From Phoronis australis (Eukaryota; Phoronida; Phoronidae): a DNA stretch of 56,907 bases. The position numbers were made by a program, and so were the translations under genes. A model generated the notes under the pieces. The model saw only the letters and a list, made by a program, of their open reading frames with translations. It was not told the origin of the DNA and ran no database searches. The stretch is from assembly GCA_002633005.1 (NCBI GenBank), contig NMRA01000372.1, positions 149,058-205,964 on the forward strand. Direction: 5' to 3'. The stretch's first letter is position 1, and the number at the start of each line of letters is the position of its first letter. This document shows positions 45,814-56,849 of this stretch, piece after piece.

Positions 45814-46416
45814 TTATTGCTTCACACCACGCCCATTAAAAGGCTTGTCACGTCGTGTTAGTGTCAGTCACGAATGCAAGTCATATACATGTACAAGTAG
45901 CATCCAGGCGATTCATTGTGGCCACTACAATTCAGATAAAGTATAAGCATTCGATAATCTTGCTTAATTTGAGGGAATGGATGCGCTTGTGAAGAAGTTT
46001 GTTGTTTTATTCCTAGTGGATGACAAATGGGGGTCGGTGTGACACTTTCCCCAATTTTGCAAATATCTATTTTGTAGTATGTAGGATTTCAGTCATTACT
46101 TTAATTAGAGCTGAATTTTCAGTAACCCATGTAAATTTTACATTTTTCTAGTTTCCCGGGCGACTTAAGACGGGTGTGACGGACAAATTCGGTGACATCT
46201 ACATTAAATTTCTGCAGATTTATGGTACATTACTTGTACGTAAAGACCAAATAAAAAATAGGAAAATTGAAACTATGTCGAATGCCCTAAGTCTTAAGCA
46301 CCGGTTCCTAATACAGGTGACGATATTCATTGTATGGTGATTTATCGACTGTATCTCAACATTGTTAGTTACATTTTAAAGTTGTTTAGTGGTGTATCTA
46401 CACGTTCACTATTCAG

Positions 46417-46541
46417 ATGACCTTCAGCTCCTTTGTTTGTCATTCTCACGATGATTGCCGAACGAGTGGAAACGTCGGCAGATGTGTTGAACGTAATACA
46501 TGTAAATTCTTCCTCTTTGGATCAGAAGATGTATGCGACAG
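46417..46541 (+). CDS. Candidate cysteine-rich exon
   Basis: Between an acceptor (cactattcag) and a donor (GTACTA) lies an open stretch of 41 codons plus 2 nt. It reads MTFSSFVCHSHDDCRTSG.., with further Cys at GRC, NTC and VCD, five in all. It could be one exon of a secreted protein gene whose other exons I cannot identify. It is not in phase with the Ly6-like gene, which already ends at 44484. Confidence 0.25.
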
Positions 46542-47151
46542 GTACTATCATTGAAACTCACTGCCAAATCACGCTGTTGTGTTATTACATTTTGTAAATA
46601 AATATTGATTTAACATGAGTACATGTTACAGTTTATGTGTAACAATACCGGCGAGTCCATTCGTTAAGATCTATTACGACCGAAAAAACGCACAACAATG
46701 AACTATGTTGTGTTTAAATGATATTGAACATTCTAGAAATGTGCGCCGACCTTGCTTGGGTAAACAGTCCAATAAGTTTTCCTTTCTCGTTTTCCAGAAA
46801 TAGCTCGACATTCGTGCAAACTTTTGATTGATTAAGTGTAAGCCTAAACTTAATTTATAAAAATTGATAGTGTCTCAAGGGTTTGTCTATTTGCCATTTG
46901 AATTCGTCGCTGTCTCCCAAACTATTTCGAATGAACTTGTCCAGTTGGCTTATTATACAAAACTCGCTTTACTCAATGGTTAAATCCGACAATCACGCAC
47001 GACTTAACCTGTTCAGTTTTCGAAAAAAGCAAATAAGGAAAAAAGTTCACGTGAACGAAAATCGAGCTATAAAAAGCTCCGAACAACTGAAAGTGTTGTC
47101 ACGAAATCCCCACAGTTTAATTCACGCACATTTTCAATTAAGGAATTCTGC

Positions 47152-48315
47152 CTGCGCTTAAATGCGCATGTGCCGTGGAAGAAAACGTACTGGGAAAATA
47201 TGCGCTTGCACCTAAATACGCGTAAACTCGGTAATAGCGGACACCTACATGTAGTTGTGTTTGCCTTTCCCTTGATAAATCCAGTCAAATGCCCGATCCC
47301 GTGTGGCCGGTTGAATGAAACAGTCACTGTTAGGGACTCAACGAAGTTCCCTAAATGATTTACTTACTTGTTTCGTTTATAACTCACATATTATGTATTT
47401 TTTATACATTTATTATCAATAAGTAACATTACAATGTAAATCACAATGAACGCATACACGCACGCACCTATTCATTGGTCGCTTAATTTTAAATAATACA
47501 TGTATTTCTAAGTCTATGGAACTGTCTATTTTTTCGAAAAATAATATATTTCTATAAGAGATAATACTGTTTTAAAATATTAACAAAAGTATTAATAGAT
47601 GTTAAAGCGCACCCAATCTTTGACAGTATATGCGATATTTCACTAGGATCAAAATTGAGTTTGTATATGATAATGTGTTGTTGATTCCAAAAAGAACATT
47701 AGCGTTCATTATTGTTTCATCGCTATCACTGAAGTAAAATTCAAAAATATCTTCCCAGAAGATTTCGGTGTAGTTAAAAAGTACTAATACCCTGTAAGTG
47801 CATAGGTAATGTTTTTTATCTTTTTACCTTTGATACGAGCTCCTCTTTAACTAATGACATTTTCAAATAATATTACTGAAAACAAAAAAACTTAATTCAA
47901 TCAAAATAATTAGGGACTTAGTCCTTAAATTAGGGGCGTTGTATGGAAATATCCCTACTTATTTTCAATAATACTGAGAATTCGATGTAGAGTTCACTCT
48001 CGATTTGTATAAGAGCCAAAAATTGGCAAAGTAATGATACTCAAACAGCATAAGAGAGAACAATCAGTGTTTACACAAGCCAACCGCAACTCCCCAAACC
48101 ATCGACGCGTCGACGTTAGTATGAAACGCCCTTTATGGAACTTGGTTGAGTGTCTATTTGGGACTGTTTTATGCAACCGGGCACATACATGTAACTCAAA
48201 AATTTGATTTCGTTAAAATTAGATCAACCTATTTTCGGATTTCATAAAGATTAGAAATAAACAAGAAAGTAGAAAATATTCGACTTTATTGTTCGTGCTA
48301 CATTTATGTGATTAT
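47152..48315 (+). repeat. 1.16-kb direct duplication, copy 1
   Basis: It starts CTGCGCTTAAATGCGCATG and ends TTTATGTGATTAT. It is about 98-99% identical to copy 2, with a few small indels. It includes a minus-strand LINE 3' fragment. The copies are separated by one N. Confidence 0.95.
47400..47820 (-). mobile_element. LINE 3' fragment (L1/Tx1-like) in duplication copy 1
   Basis: Minus-strand codons from about 47820 to the stop at 47602 read ..YTEIFWEDIFEFYF.., NVLFGINNTLSY and NSILILVKYRIYCQR. This matches the post-RT C-terminal region of L1-type ORF2 (compare VQDFWKEF, ILGLYK and ILLLLAKQYIYKER at 9.2-9.6 kb). A short AT-rich 3' part follows. It is 5'-truncated. Confidence 0.6.
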
Positions 48316-48316
48316 N

Positions 48317-49471
48317 CTGCGCTTAAATGCGCATGTGCCGTGGAAGAAAACGTACTGGGAAAATATGCGCTTGCGCCTAAATACGCGTAAACTCGGTAAT
48401 AGCCGACACCTACATGTAGTTGTGTTTGCCTTTCCTTTGATAAATCCAGTCAAATGCCCGATCCCGTGTGGCCGGTTGAATGAAACAGTCACTGTTAGGG
48501 ACTCAACGAAGTTCCCTAAATGATTTACTTACTTGTTTCGTTTATAACTCACATATGTATTTTTTATACATTTATTATCAATAAGTAACATTACAATGTA
48601 AATCACAATGAACGCATACACGCACGCACCTATTCATTGGTCGCTTAATTTTAAATAATATTTCTAAGTCTATCGAACTGTCTATTTTTTCGAAAAATAA
48701 TATATTTCTCTAAGAGATAATACTGTTTTAAAATATTAACAAAAGTATTAATAGATGTTAAAGCGCACCCAATCTTTGACAGCATATGCGATATTTCGCT
48801 AGAATCAAAATTAAGTTTGTATATGATAATGTGTTGTTGATTCCAAAAAGAACATTAGCGTTCATTATTGTTTCATCGCTATCACTGAAGCAAAATTCAA
48901 GAATATCTTCCCAGAAGATTTTGGTGTAGTTAAAAAGTACAAATACCCTGTAAGTGCATAGGTAATGTTTTTTATCTTTTTACCTTTGATACGAGCTCCT
49001 CTTTAACTAATGACATTTTCAAATAATATTACTGAAAACAAAAAAAATTAATTCAATCAAAATAATTAGGGACTTAGTCCTTAAATTAGGGGCGTTGTAT
49101 GGAAATATCCCTACTTATTTTCAATAATACTGAGAATTCGATGTAGAGTTCACTCTCGATTTGTATAAGAGCCAAAAATTGGCAAAGTAATGATACTCAA
49201 ACAGCATAAGAGAGAACAATCAGTGTTTACACAAGCCAACCGCAACTCCCCAAACCATCGACGCGTCGACGTTAGTATGAAACGCCCTTTATGGAACTTG
49301 GTTGAGTGTCTATTTGGGACTGTTTTATGCAACCGGGCACATACATGTAACTCAAAAATTTGATTTCGTTAAAATTAGATCAACCTATTTTCGGATTTCA
49401 TAAAGATTAGAAATAAACAAGAAAGTAGAAAATATTCGACTTTATTGTTCGTGCTACATTTATGTGATTAT
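48317..49471 (+). repeat. 1.16-kb direct duplication, copy 2
   Basis: It begins immediately after the N at 48316 with the same first bases as copy 1 and ends at the same TTATGTGATTAT. Differences include loss of an ACATGT and of an ATT relative to copy 1. Confidence 0.95.
48555..48976 (-). mobile_element. LINE 3' fragment in duplication copy 2
   Basis: Same fragment as in copy 1, with the stop at about 48758. Confidence 0.6.
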
Positions 49472-50132
49472 TGATACGTCAGTGTTAAAATTTTCACAAT
49501 AGTATCACACCTGTTTTGGTGATGTAACAGAGACCTATAGCTCAAGTACTACACCAGGACTGACTTCTTTGGTAAGGTGTTCTCCTATCTCGGTAGTGGG
49601 GGGTGGGGGTGCATAACGCCGATGTGCCAGGACCACACGAATGAGTGCAACACTGTATACTGTATGTACACTGTCTAAAAAGGTGCCATGCCTGTCGTCC
49701 GCAAAACTGTTTTCCAGTAAAGTGCTTCGCTAAGTAAATTTTACAGGTTCGTCGTTGCAATTAGGTCAATAGTTAACGAGCACGCGAAGGTCATTCTAGC
49801 TAGCCGTTTGCTTTTGCTGCTTGCTTTATTGATTTGTGTTTTAGGAAGCAACAATGGGACACTGCTTTTGACGCTATATCAACGGAAACCGTTCACTACG
49901 GCGAAGGGACAGTTCGGCCACGTTGTCAGTGAAACAGGACCGCCTAGCATTTGTCAAGTTATCTGGATGTTGGCCGACAAGGTTCCTAAAAAACTGAAGT
50001 AACACTCGTGTAGCAGAGTCGACAAACAAAGAGCAACGCTTCAAAAAGTCCACACACGGATAGCCTATAGCGTGGCTTTCTCATGGTTTGGCAATCTGCA
50101 TCTGACCCACACATGGCGAAATTGAGGGAACC
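49472..50132. other. 5' flank of the fucosyltransferase gene
   Basis: A strong acceptor (ctttattgatttgtgttttag, ending 49842) starts a possible 5' UTR exon. The open frame 49808-50002 over it is not convincing as protein. Confidence 0.35.
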
Positions 50133-50247
50133 ATGTCGTATTCAGTCTCTAATTCGCACCTTCGAAACACCTGGACGATAATTATTATGGTTAATTGCGC
50201 CATGATAATCGGATACGCGTTACACACTCTGGGGAAATTCAACGCCG
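50133..50247 (+). CDS. Fucosyltransferase exon 1 (signal anchor)
   Basis: 38 codons plus one base. The ATG context is ACCATGT. Donor GTAAGT starts at 50248. The first base of the split Gly codon is supplied here. Confidence 0.75.
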
Positions 50248-51507
50248 GTAAGTCCATGATTTTTACATGTAGCACCCCAGTCATGCTTGCGCAATGAGAT
50301 CCAGTAGTAGGCGTCATACGGCAAGATGTTTTCTCAAGTACTTACTGTGAGTCCAGGTCCCCTGTTCTAATATTTGTACTTGAAATCGATGTGGTAATTA
50401 TTCCCAACATTTTCTATTCTACATGTACGTTTGTGCGAACTAAAGATATGTGTCTGATGTCTGTTTGCTCGAGCCATATTGTGGTTTGGGTGGATGACTG
50501 TCTAAGCAGCATAGTCATAGCTCGTTATAGGTACTACATTGTATACTTTTACAACCTCCATCAATAACGAACTGTTTTTGTTCAATATAGGAACACTACG
50601 TCTACGACCAGTGTCTCCCAGGCATAGAGAGAAGCCGCCGCTGATTCTATTTTGGACAAAATTTTTCAAACGCAGCGATTGGTATGTCGGAGTTGGCGAG
50701 GTAAAACATTTACGAAACTGTAACGTAACCTGTGAAATCACTGCCGATAAATCTCGATTTAATGAAAGCAAAGCCATAATCATTCACCCCCGCAATACTG
50801 TAAAGCGGTTGCCAAGTAACCGCCGGCCATGGCAACATCTGTATTTTTTCCTCAAGGAAACGCCTATTAATACTCCAAACCTCAAACGCTTTGCAAACGT
50901 GTTTAATTACACCATCACGTATCGTCGAGATTCGGATATCCCTGCGCCTTACGGATACATAAAAAGGAGGGCAACACCGCCAACTAACCTTCCCGTTAGA
51001 TCTTTTGAAAGAAGAAACGGCGTTGCAGTTTGGGTTGTGAGTAACTGCCAACCTCAAAGCAAAAGACACAAATTCGTGCGCCATCTTCAAAGATATCTTC
51101 CTGTCAAAGTGTTTGGAGCATGCGTAAAAAGACGATGCAACAAAGCGTGTTTTGAAAAGCTAAAGAGGACTTTCAAATTCTATCTGTCGTTTGAGAACTG
51201 CCTTTGTAGTGATTACGTTACAGAAAAACTTTACAGGACCTTGGAATGGGGTTTGATCCCTATCGTTCTTGGTGGGGCAAACTACACGGAGTTATTACCT
51301 CGCAACAGCTATATCAGTATAGCTGATTTTAATTCACCGAAAGACCTGGCACGATACGTTCTGAAGGTTTCAAAGAACGAAACTCTGTACAATACCTTTT
51401 TTGATTGGAGGAGGCATTATGACATTGGCTATNCTCTCCGTTTTAACGTTGATCATCGTCAATACACCTCCAAAAATTGCACATCGTCTTTGCGCAAACT
51501 ACATTGA
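50133..51507 (+). CDS. Alpha-1,3-fucosyltransferase (GT10 family), type II Golgi membrane protein
   Basis: The gene is join(50133..50247, 50591..51507), 343 residues as assembled. Exon 1 gives a short cytosolic tail and a signal anchor (TIIIMVNCAMIIGYALHTL, about 15-33). The intron is phase 1 with GTAAGT/AATATAG ends. Exon 2 carries LILFWTKFF, the TYRRDSDIPAPYGY motif (148-161) and the family signature FYLSFENCLCSDYVTEK (235-251), followed by EWGLIPIVLGG. Five N-glycosylation sequons are visible (83, 96, 144, 269, 301). The enzyme transfers fucose from GDP-fucose to GlcNAc of glycans in the Golgi. A single N at 51433 precedes the last 24 codons. The usual Cys-x2-Cys-like end appears only in the other frame, so the assembled C-terminus is doubtful. 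Confidence 0.9.
50591..51507 (+). CDS. Fucosyltransferase exon 2 (catalytic)
   Basis: It contains the whole catalytic domain, up to TGA at 51505-51507 in the assembled frame. No stop interrupts it. Confidence 0.9.
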
Positions 51508-52571
51508 GATTTAAGTCTCCCGAAAAAAGTTGACGATCGGATAGTGTTTAAAAGTCAAATTCTAAATTTCTCCAGTTAGTGCACTAATGAAGTAAAACAA
51601 AGTAGTTCTGCTTGTCGCGTCAGTTGTTGGTATCATTATCTCGATTTATGACCCACAACGCGTGACTGGACAAAGCCTTTTCAAATTAAGCCGGTGGAGC
51701 GTGAGACCCCTGAGGTCCCAATCGAGTCCTCACGACAACTCCGCGTTATGGTATATGCACAATGTCAGGGTTTCCAATAGAGGTCTCTTTTTAAAGCTCT
51801 GCATGATATCACGCACGTGAATGTACAACGTCACAATCATATTCGCTGTGACACCTACATGTACTACTTACTGTGACACAGTTAACCATTACAATTAATC
51901 AGCTTTAGTATTATCTATTTTAAAGACAATTTTCACCAAAATGTCCCTTTTATTGTGTTATTCCAAAATCAAGTAATGCCATTTATTTATTTTTTTTGCA
52001 AATGGGACTTCTCTTCACATCTGACGCGAAAGTATTTAGCAATAGTTATTGGTATTACATATTTTGTTTAAAAAGACACGCATTGGTGAATCTTATAGTC
52101 AAACAAATTACACAGAAGTGTGTACGCGACTAGCATGACACCTGGTGAAAAATACTAAGATGATCGTAAATATGTTTGGCGCGAAAATAAAGCATTTAAT
52201 TTATTTTTTCAAAAATGCTTTTGGGAATTCATAGACTGTTGTGTTATCCAAATGCGGATTTATCACACTGAAAATCTCAAAAATATGAAGAAGTACAATT
52301 CCTTATTTGACGTTACGGTGACGTTAAAATGAACCCGGGGTCACCTTTTAGATGTTTCGAGTTAGCCATCTTGTAATTCTAATGAAGAACACCTAAGTTA
52401 CGGCTTGCCATAACTTGAGGTGGCTTAGAGTTAGTCACCCCTGCATGTCACATTTACGTGATCTTGACAGTCGTGTAGTTTGGAAATGCAAGCTGATATT
52501 TCGGCTAACTTGCAGTTTTGACGTAAGCATTTCAACCCAGGCGAGCCAGATTACCCTGACAACGTCCCAAC
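51508..52571. other. 3' flank of the fucosyltransferase gene
   Basis: AATAAA at 52186-52191 is a possible polyadenylation signal. No other gene is seen. Confidence 0.4.
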
Positions 52572-52654
52572 AGCGTTTTTTAGTCGAGGTGGAAATAGAG
52601 CGTTTTTTAGTCGAGGTGGAAATAGAGCGTTTTTTAGTCGAGGTGGAAGAATAG
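52572..52654 (+). repeat. 27-bp minisatellite, three copies
   Basis: AGCGTTTTTTAGTCGAGGTGGAAATAG units start at 52572, 52599 and 52626. They are perfect except for the last few bases of the third. Confidence 0.95.
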
Positions 52655-53623
52655 GTGACTGAAAAACGATAAACGCCTCAAAAGTATCAAAGTCTTGCGA
52701 CCAGGGATCTGTGGGGACGAGCTCTCGTCGCCGGCTGAAAGTTTTCGATCTAGGAGCTAAGGTTTTGGCGAGGTCGCAAACGACGACCTCAATTTTCCTA
52801 CAATCAAGGGCTGCCAAGTACTAAAGTAAGAATCTTCATAATTTGACATGTTGAACCTTCATTGTTATCTTTCAAACAGATTAGCTCAAACACTGAAGTG
52901 AAATAGGCTTCCCGCCTTAGAAAAGATACATGTATACGGTACTGCCGGGTGGCAACCAGGCGCCAAAGGCTTTAAACGAAGATCCAGAGTAGAACAAATG
53001 TTTGCATCCCCGCCAGTAATTGAATCTATATCGATGATACGCAGCAGTACTCCGCGTTACAAAACGGTGAAATCAAACCAAAATGTCACGGATAAGGGGA
53101 AATTGATTTATAAGCACCTTTTAGTAATACTAAAGCTTTTACCACCATGTTTAAAATATCCAGTGCTGTCATTCAAATCAATGTTAAAAGTCCTTAAAAA
53201 AATGGAGAATGATCAATGGGTAATCCACTTTTGTTCGAAATAGGCCCACCGTGAAATTTGACCGGCATACACCGTCTGCCTTGTACTAAGTTCAGTGGTT
53301 GCGGTAAGTACATTCGAAATCATATGTTTGGCATTTTCTACTCTACTTTTGTGGGAACTCAACTGAGATAAGGGTCTATTATTTTGTATTAAGTGCCGAA
53401 AATTCCACCTCCGGTAGCCTAAAAAATCAAAACCTCAGTGTCGCTTTAGTGACCCGATGGCGCGATGACCCGGCACTGACTCTGACCTGATACCAATGCT
53501 GGTTTCTAGACGAAACTAAGTACGATAGCAGGTACATGCAAGCCGAGTGTCGGCAGGTTCTCTACCCGACTTCAGTCCGAACATTTTGTCTTCCGTCGCA
53601 CTGACCCCCTCCCTCACGTACAC

Positions 53624-53658
<35 letters not shown>

Positions 53659-53805
53659 GGCACNTTTTTTTGGGGGGGGGGCATGGATCCCTAAAATTCT
53701 ACTAAATACCATTTGGGAGGTCGGGTGCGCGCAAGCAGGGGCTCGTCGGGGGTGAATAAACAACGCATAGTCGCATAGGCCCTGAACAAACTGAACAGAC
53801 CCTGG
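52655..53805. other. Intergenic stretch
   Basis: No gene is recognised. A (CA)n/(CG)n tract lies at 53618-53658, ending near a single N (53664) followed by homopolymer T and G runs. Confidence 0.4.
53618..53663 (+). repeat. (CA)n microsatellite
   Basis: CA dinucleotides with a CGCGCG interruption, ending at an N. Confidence 0.9.
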
Positions 53806-53868
53806 TCAAAAACACTAATTAAAACAAAACGGTAAACAGGCTGTTTACCGTTTTGTTTAGTGTTTTTG
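53806..53868. repeat. Hairpin (inverted repeat)
   Basis: The inner arms AAACAAAACGGTAAACAG (53822-53839) and the exact complement (53841-53858) flank one G. The outer arms CAAAAACACTAA and TTAGTGTTTTTG extend the fold with a small bulge. Confidence 0.85.
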
Positions 53869-55047
53869 ATATCAATTATATTTGGTAATTTAAGCGGATT
53901 ACATGCCTCTCATCCTTTTTACACAGTCTTAACTCCGGTCTGAGCAGAGCGTCGACATAAAGTTAAACTGTCAAAGTTAACTAAATCGTTCATACTGACT
54001 TCTCTAGTACTGAGTTAACGGACTTCGAAGTTAACGGTCATCGAAGTAATCGCAAGGTAGAACTGCATGCTAATTGACGTGAAACTTAATTTTAATTCGA
54101 TTGGTGATTATTAGAGCAGAACATAAGTAACTATTAGTGATGACACTACCCTGTAATTGTTAACGATAACTGGCACCTGGAGATAGCTTCGATGGGACTG
54201 AAGTTGACCATTCTTACTGCACCACAGCATCGACGCTTCGCTCTTAAATCCACCTGTTTACTGCGAAGTTAACTGGCGCTGTGAACTTCGATCCAGGACC
54301 AAAATTAAGCGTTCATACGCTGCAACTACCCAAAACATCGACTCATCGACATTAGTATGAAAGGCCCTTCTGGAACACATGCCCTTTGACCCCACAATCT
54401 GTACTAATTAATTTCAATCAGTTGTCATATTCAACATCTTGACTGTGGGTTTCAGCAGCCAAATCCAATGCACTTATGTCAGCAATTCTTTGAAAAAGTC
54501 AACCTTGAGTCGAAAATGGAATTGCGACAAGATTAATATGCCTGTTCTTATCTGAAACCCCAGTTACTCTCACTGCCAAACAATATTTGGCATTTATAGC
54601 AATGTGGTAAGCCTCTGAAAAATAGAAATGTGGCAATTTTAGCAAATGCATTTGTCCCAAATTGAAGATTTTTTTGTCGTACTTACACCAGGTTTTATTT
54701 CTAGTTTGCCTTGACCTCCACAAGTTGCAGGACACATCCTTTTGTCCAAGGAAATGCAAAATTACCTTGGTTTGGATTGTTAACACTCACATCATTATAA
54801 AAGGTCTCTAGTTTGATTTGACGACATCTGAAGCACAAGTCGGTATCTCCCACAGTTAACCTCAATTGCACAGTCCTGCAGGCTGTATGGCTCTGTGTTT
54901 TTAATACCCTGGAGTCTGCAGGTTGATTTGTGTTGGTTCAATGTGTTTTTGGAACAGGACAGAGTGATTTAAATATTCACTGCTCTGAGCCACCTTTGAC
55001 TTGTTTATTCCCTTAATAAATTTTTTTCAAATTGCAGAAGGCTCACA
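53869..55047. other. 5' flank of the SUI1-like gene
   Basis: The part at 54310-54380 (CATCGAC..TCGACATTAGTATGAAAGGCCC) is a diverged third copy of a segment of the 1.16-kb duplication (compare 48096-48140). An acceptor tttttttcaaattgcag ends at 55037, eleven bases before the ATG, so a 5' UTR intron is likely. Confidence 0.45.
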
Positions 55048-55527
55048 ATGCCAAAGAAAGGTGGAAAAGTGACGCGTGCTCAAAAAGAGGCTGCTGATGA
55101 AAGCTACAGACCAGGAGGTTTAACGTTATCAAACTTCTTAGTTGCATCAGAAACACCCTCAAAACCTTTGACAGTGGAGACAGCTCCAAATGGTTCATCT
55201 GACATTGGGGCAACAGGAGTCACTACCAGTGCTGCGGCAGAAAGACTTCACACTGATTTTCACAATAAAAATGATCAAAATCAAGGTATAGAGTTCAGGA
55301 TTAAACGGACAAAGAAGGGGAACCTGCCTTTAACATACGAGTCCCGTGCTAAAGGAAAGAAAGTGACTGTGATTAGTAATGTGAGCGGGGACAGTAATGC
55401 GCTGTTGTCGTTGTTGAAAAAAGCCACCGGTACTGGTGGCGCCGCTAAGGGAGAAATGGTGGAACTGCAAGGTGATCACAGGAAATTCCTAGAAACATAT
55501 TTGAAGAAACATCCTTGTTTGCATTAA
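55048..55527 (+). CDS. SUI1/eIF1-like domain protein (divergent, YciH-like C-terminus)
   Basis: The 159-residue protein is encoded in one uninterrupted exon. ATG at 55048 is the first in frame after a good acceptor (55037). Residues 1-80 are low-complexity and basic/Ser-Thr-rich (MPKKGGKVTRAQKEAADES). Residues about 81-159 fit the SUI1 fold: IEFRIKRTKKG, KKVTVISNVSGD, LLSLLKKATGTGG and VELQGDHRKFLETYL. The T-G-T-G-G turn and the QGDHR near the end are shared with eIF1 and the short bacterial/archaeal SUI1 proteins. SUI1 proteins bind the small ribosomal subunit and control start-codon choice. The long N-terminal part and the spacing differ from canonical eIF1 (about 110 residues), so it is a separate paralogue. 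Confidence 0.75.
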   Translation: MPKKGGKVTRAQKEAADESYRPGGLTLSNFLVASETPSKPLTVETAPNGSSDIGATGVTTSAAAERLHTDFHNKNDQNQGIEFRIKRTKKGNLPLTYESRAKGKKVTVISNVSGDSNALLSLLKKATGTGGAAKGEMVELQGDHRKFLETYLKKHPCLH

Positions 55528-56840
55528 AGACTGCTTTGCTCAATTCCACAATAGTTTGCATGTAATGTAGTGAAAAATCTAATGGCTCAAATTTTTTATT
55601 CTCTGATTGATAGAGTTAGATACTTAAAATTTTGTGTGAGACACTCTTGTTTATGATATGGTGTACTCAGACATTCAGCTTGGAGGCAATATGGCGGACA
55701 TGCAAAGTTATGTTTTTTTTAAAGTGACTGTAAACCTGTGTTCCATTAAAGAAGTGAACTTTTGGTTTGGACGACATACTGCTATGCAATTCTGTCCTAC
55801 CGTATTGATCGCTGTCCGATGCTATGAGGCACGAAATAATGGTACACCTCCAAATATGGCAGGCTGGTCAGCAGCCTCGCTTTCGCTCGTACGGAGATTC
55901 ACATGTTAGCATCTGTTGTCTGAATATTTTATATCGTATTTAGGTCATGCTGGGGAAGTATTTCTTCTGTGCAGTGGGCTGCAATGCCGATTCAAGAAAG
56001 TGGTAAAGGCTGGATAAATATCCATGGTTGTGAGATGTCACATTTCACCTCTTCCCGACAGTTCTGAAGGACAAAAGACGACAAAGCCCATCGTGTGCAC
56101 AGTGCCATTGTTGTACAATCAGTATAATCTTACCTCACGGCCGAGAAGAGTGGGAGTACGGAATACGGGAATTAGTCTCAACTTGTCCGTTATTCAGGAG
56201 TGAAATGTGATTTTCAAGCTTGCTAAAGTTCTGACTAGTAAAGTTCATTATTTTTAGCGCTAAAAATTACCCACTTTGACAAACCAAGTGTCTGATAGAC
56301 CCTGGTCTAATAAATAATGAATTACCCATTTTTTTAACCTCTGAGATTACCGCCAATATAACTTGAGAATGATTTTAAACCAATTTCATGGCAACTAGCG
56401 ATCTAAATAAATGAGTTGGATTTTGTAATGGAGGACCTGTTTATAGAAGCCATAAAAACTGGGATAGGTAGAATCAAATATTTTGTTTTGTTTGTTTTCC
56501 AATTTCAAATGAGTGACCTCTTCTTACTAAGCACTGCTCTCCAGCAGGTACCTCTGTAAATGCTGAATGATGCTTTCAACTCTGCAACAGCCACTCTCAG
56601 CCTCTGAAAAATGGAAATTCATTACGAAAATAGTAATGTTGTTCTTCGAGAAATAAAGGACTGGAATTCCGGAGGTGCATTTTTATGTTTTTTTTGTGTA
56701 ATGTTGTTGCCATTCAGCTCACTGGGTGACATTTATTGTGTATTGCAAATTTCACCACTTTGGAACGCAGTATGCCATACAACTGATAATTTGTCTTGTA
56801 TGTTGTTTTTAAATCATAAACAGCACAAAAGTTATGCTTA
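55528..56840. other. 3' flank of the SUI1-like gene
   Basis: No second gene is recognised. The frames 55658-55909 and 56611-56841 are unassigned. Confidence 0.4.
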
Positions 56841-56849
56841 ACCATTTTT

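Larger units (their letters stand above)
44485..47151. other. Spacer between the Ly6-like gene and the 1.16-kb duplication
   Basis: It contains SINE copy 2 and one candidate cysteine-rich exon (46417-46541). No other gene is recognised. Confidence 0.4.

Noticed and set aside
45586-45946. Two proteins of 67-91 residues
   Set aside because: They lie wholly in SINE copy 2 and its flank; the parallel frame at 41840-42076 is SINE copy 1.
47067-48523. Proteins repeated at 47.1-47.4 and 48.3-48.5 kb on both strands
   Set aside because: Copies of the duplicated non-coding block; the starts are not ATG and both strands are open by chance.
50710-51090. Minus-strand protein of 126 residues
   Set aside because: Antisense shadow of the fucosyltransferase exon.
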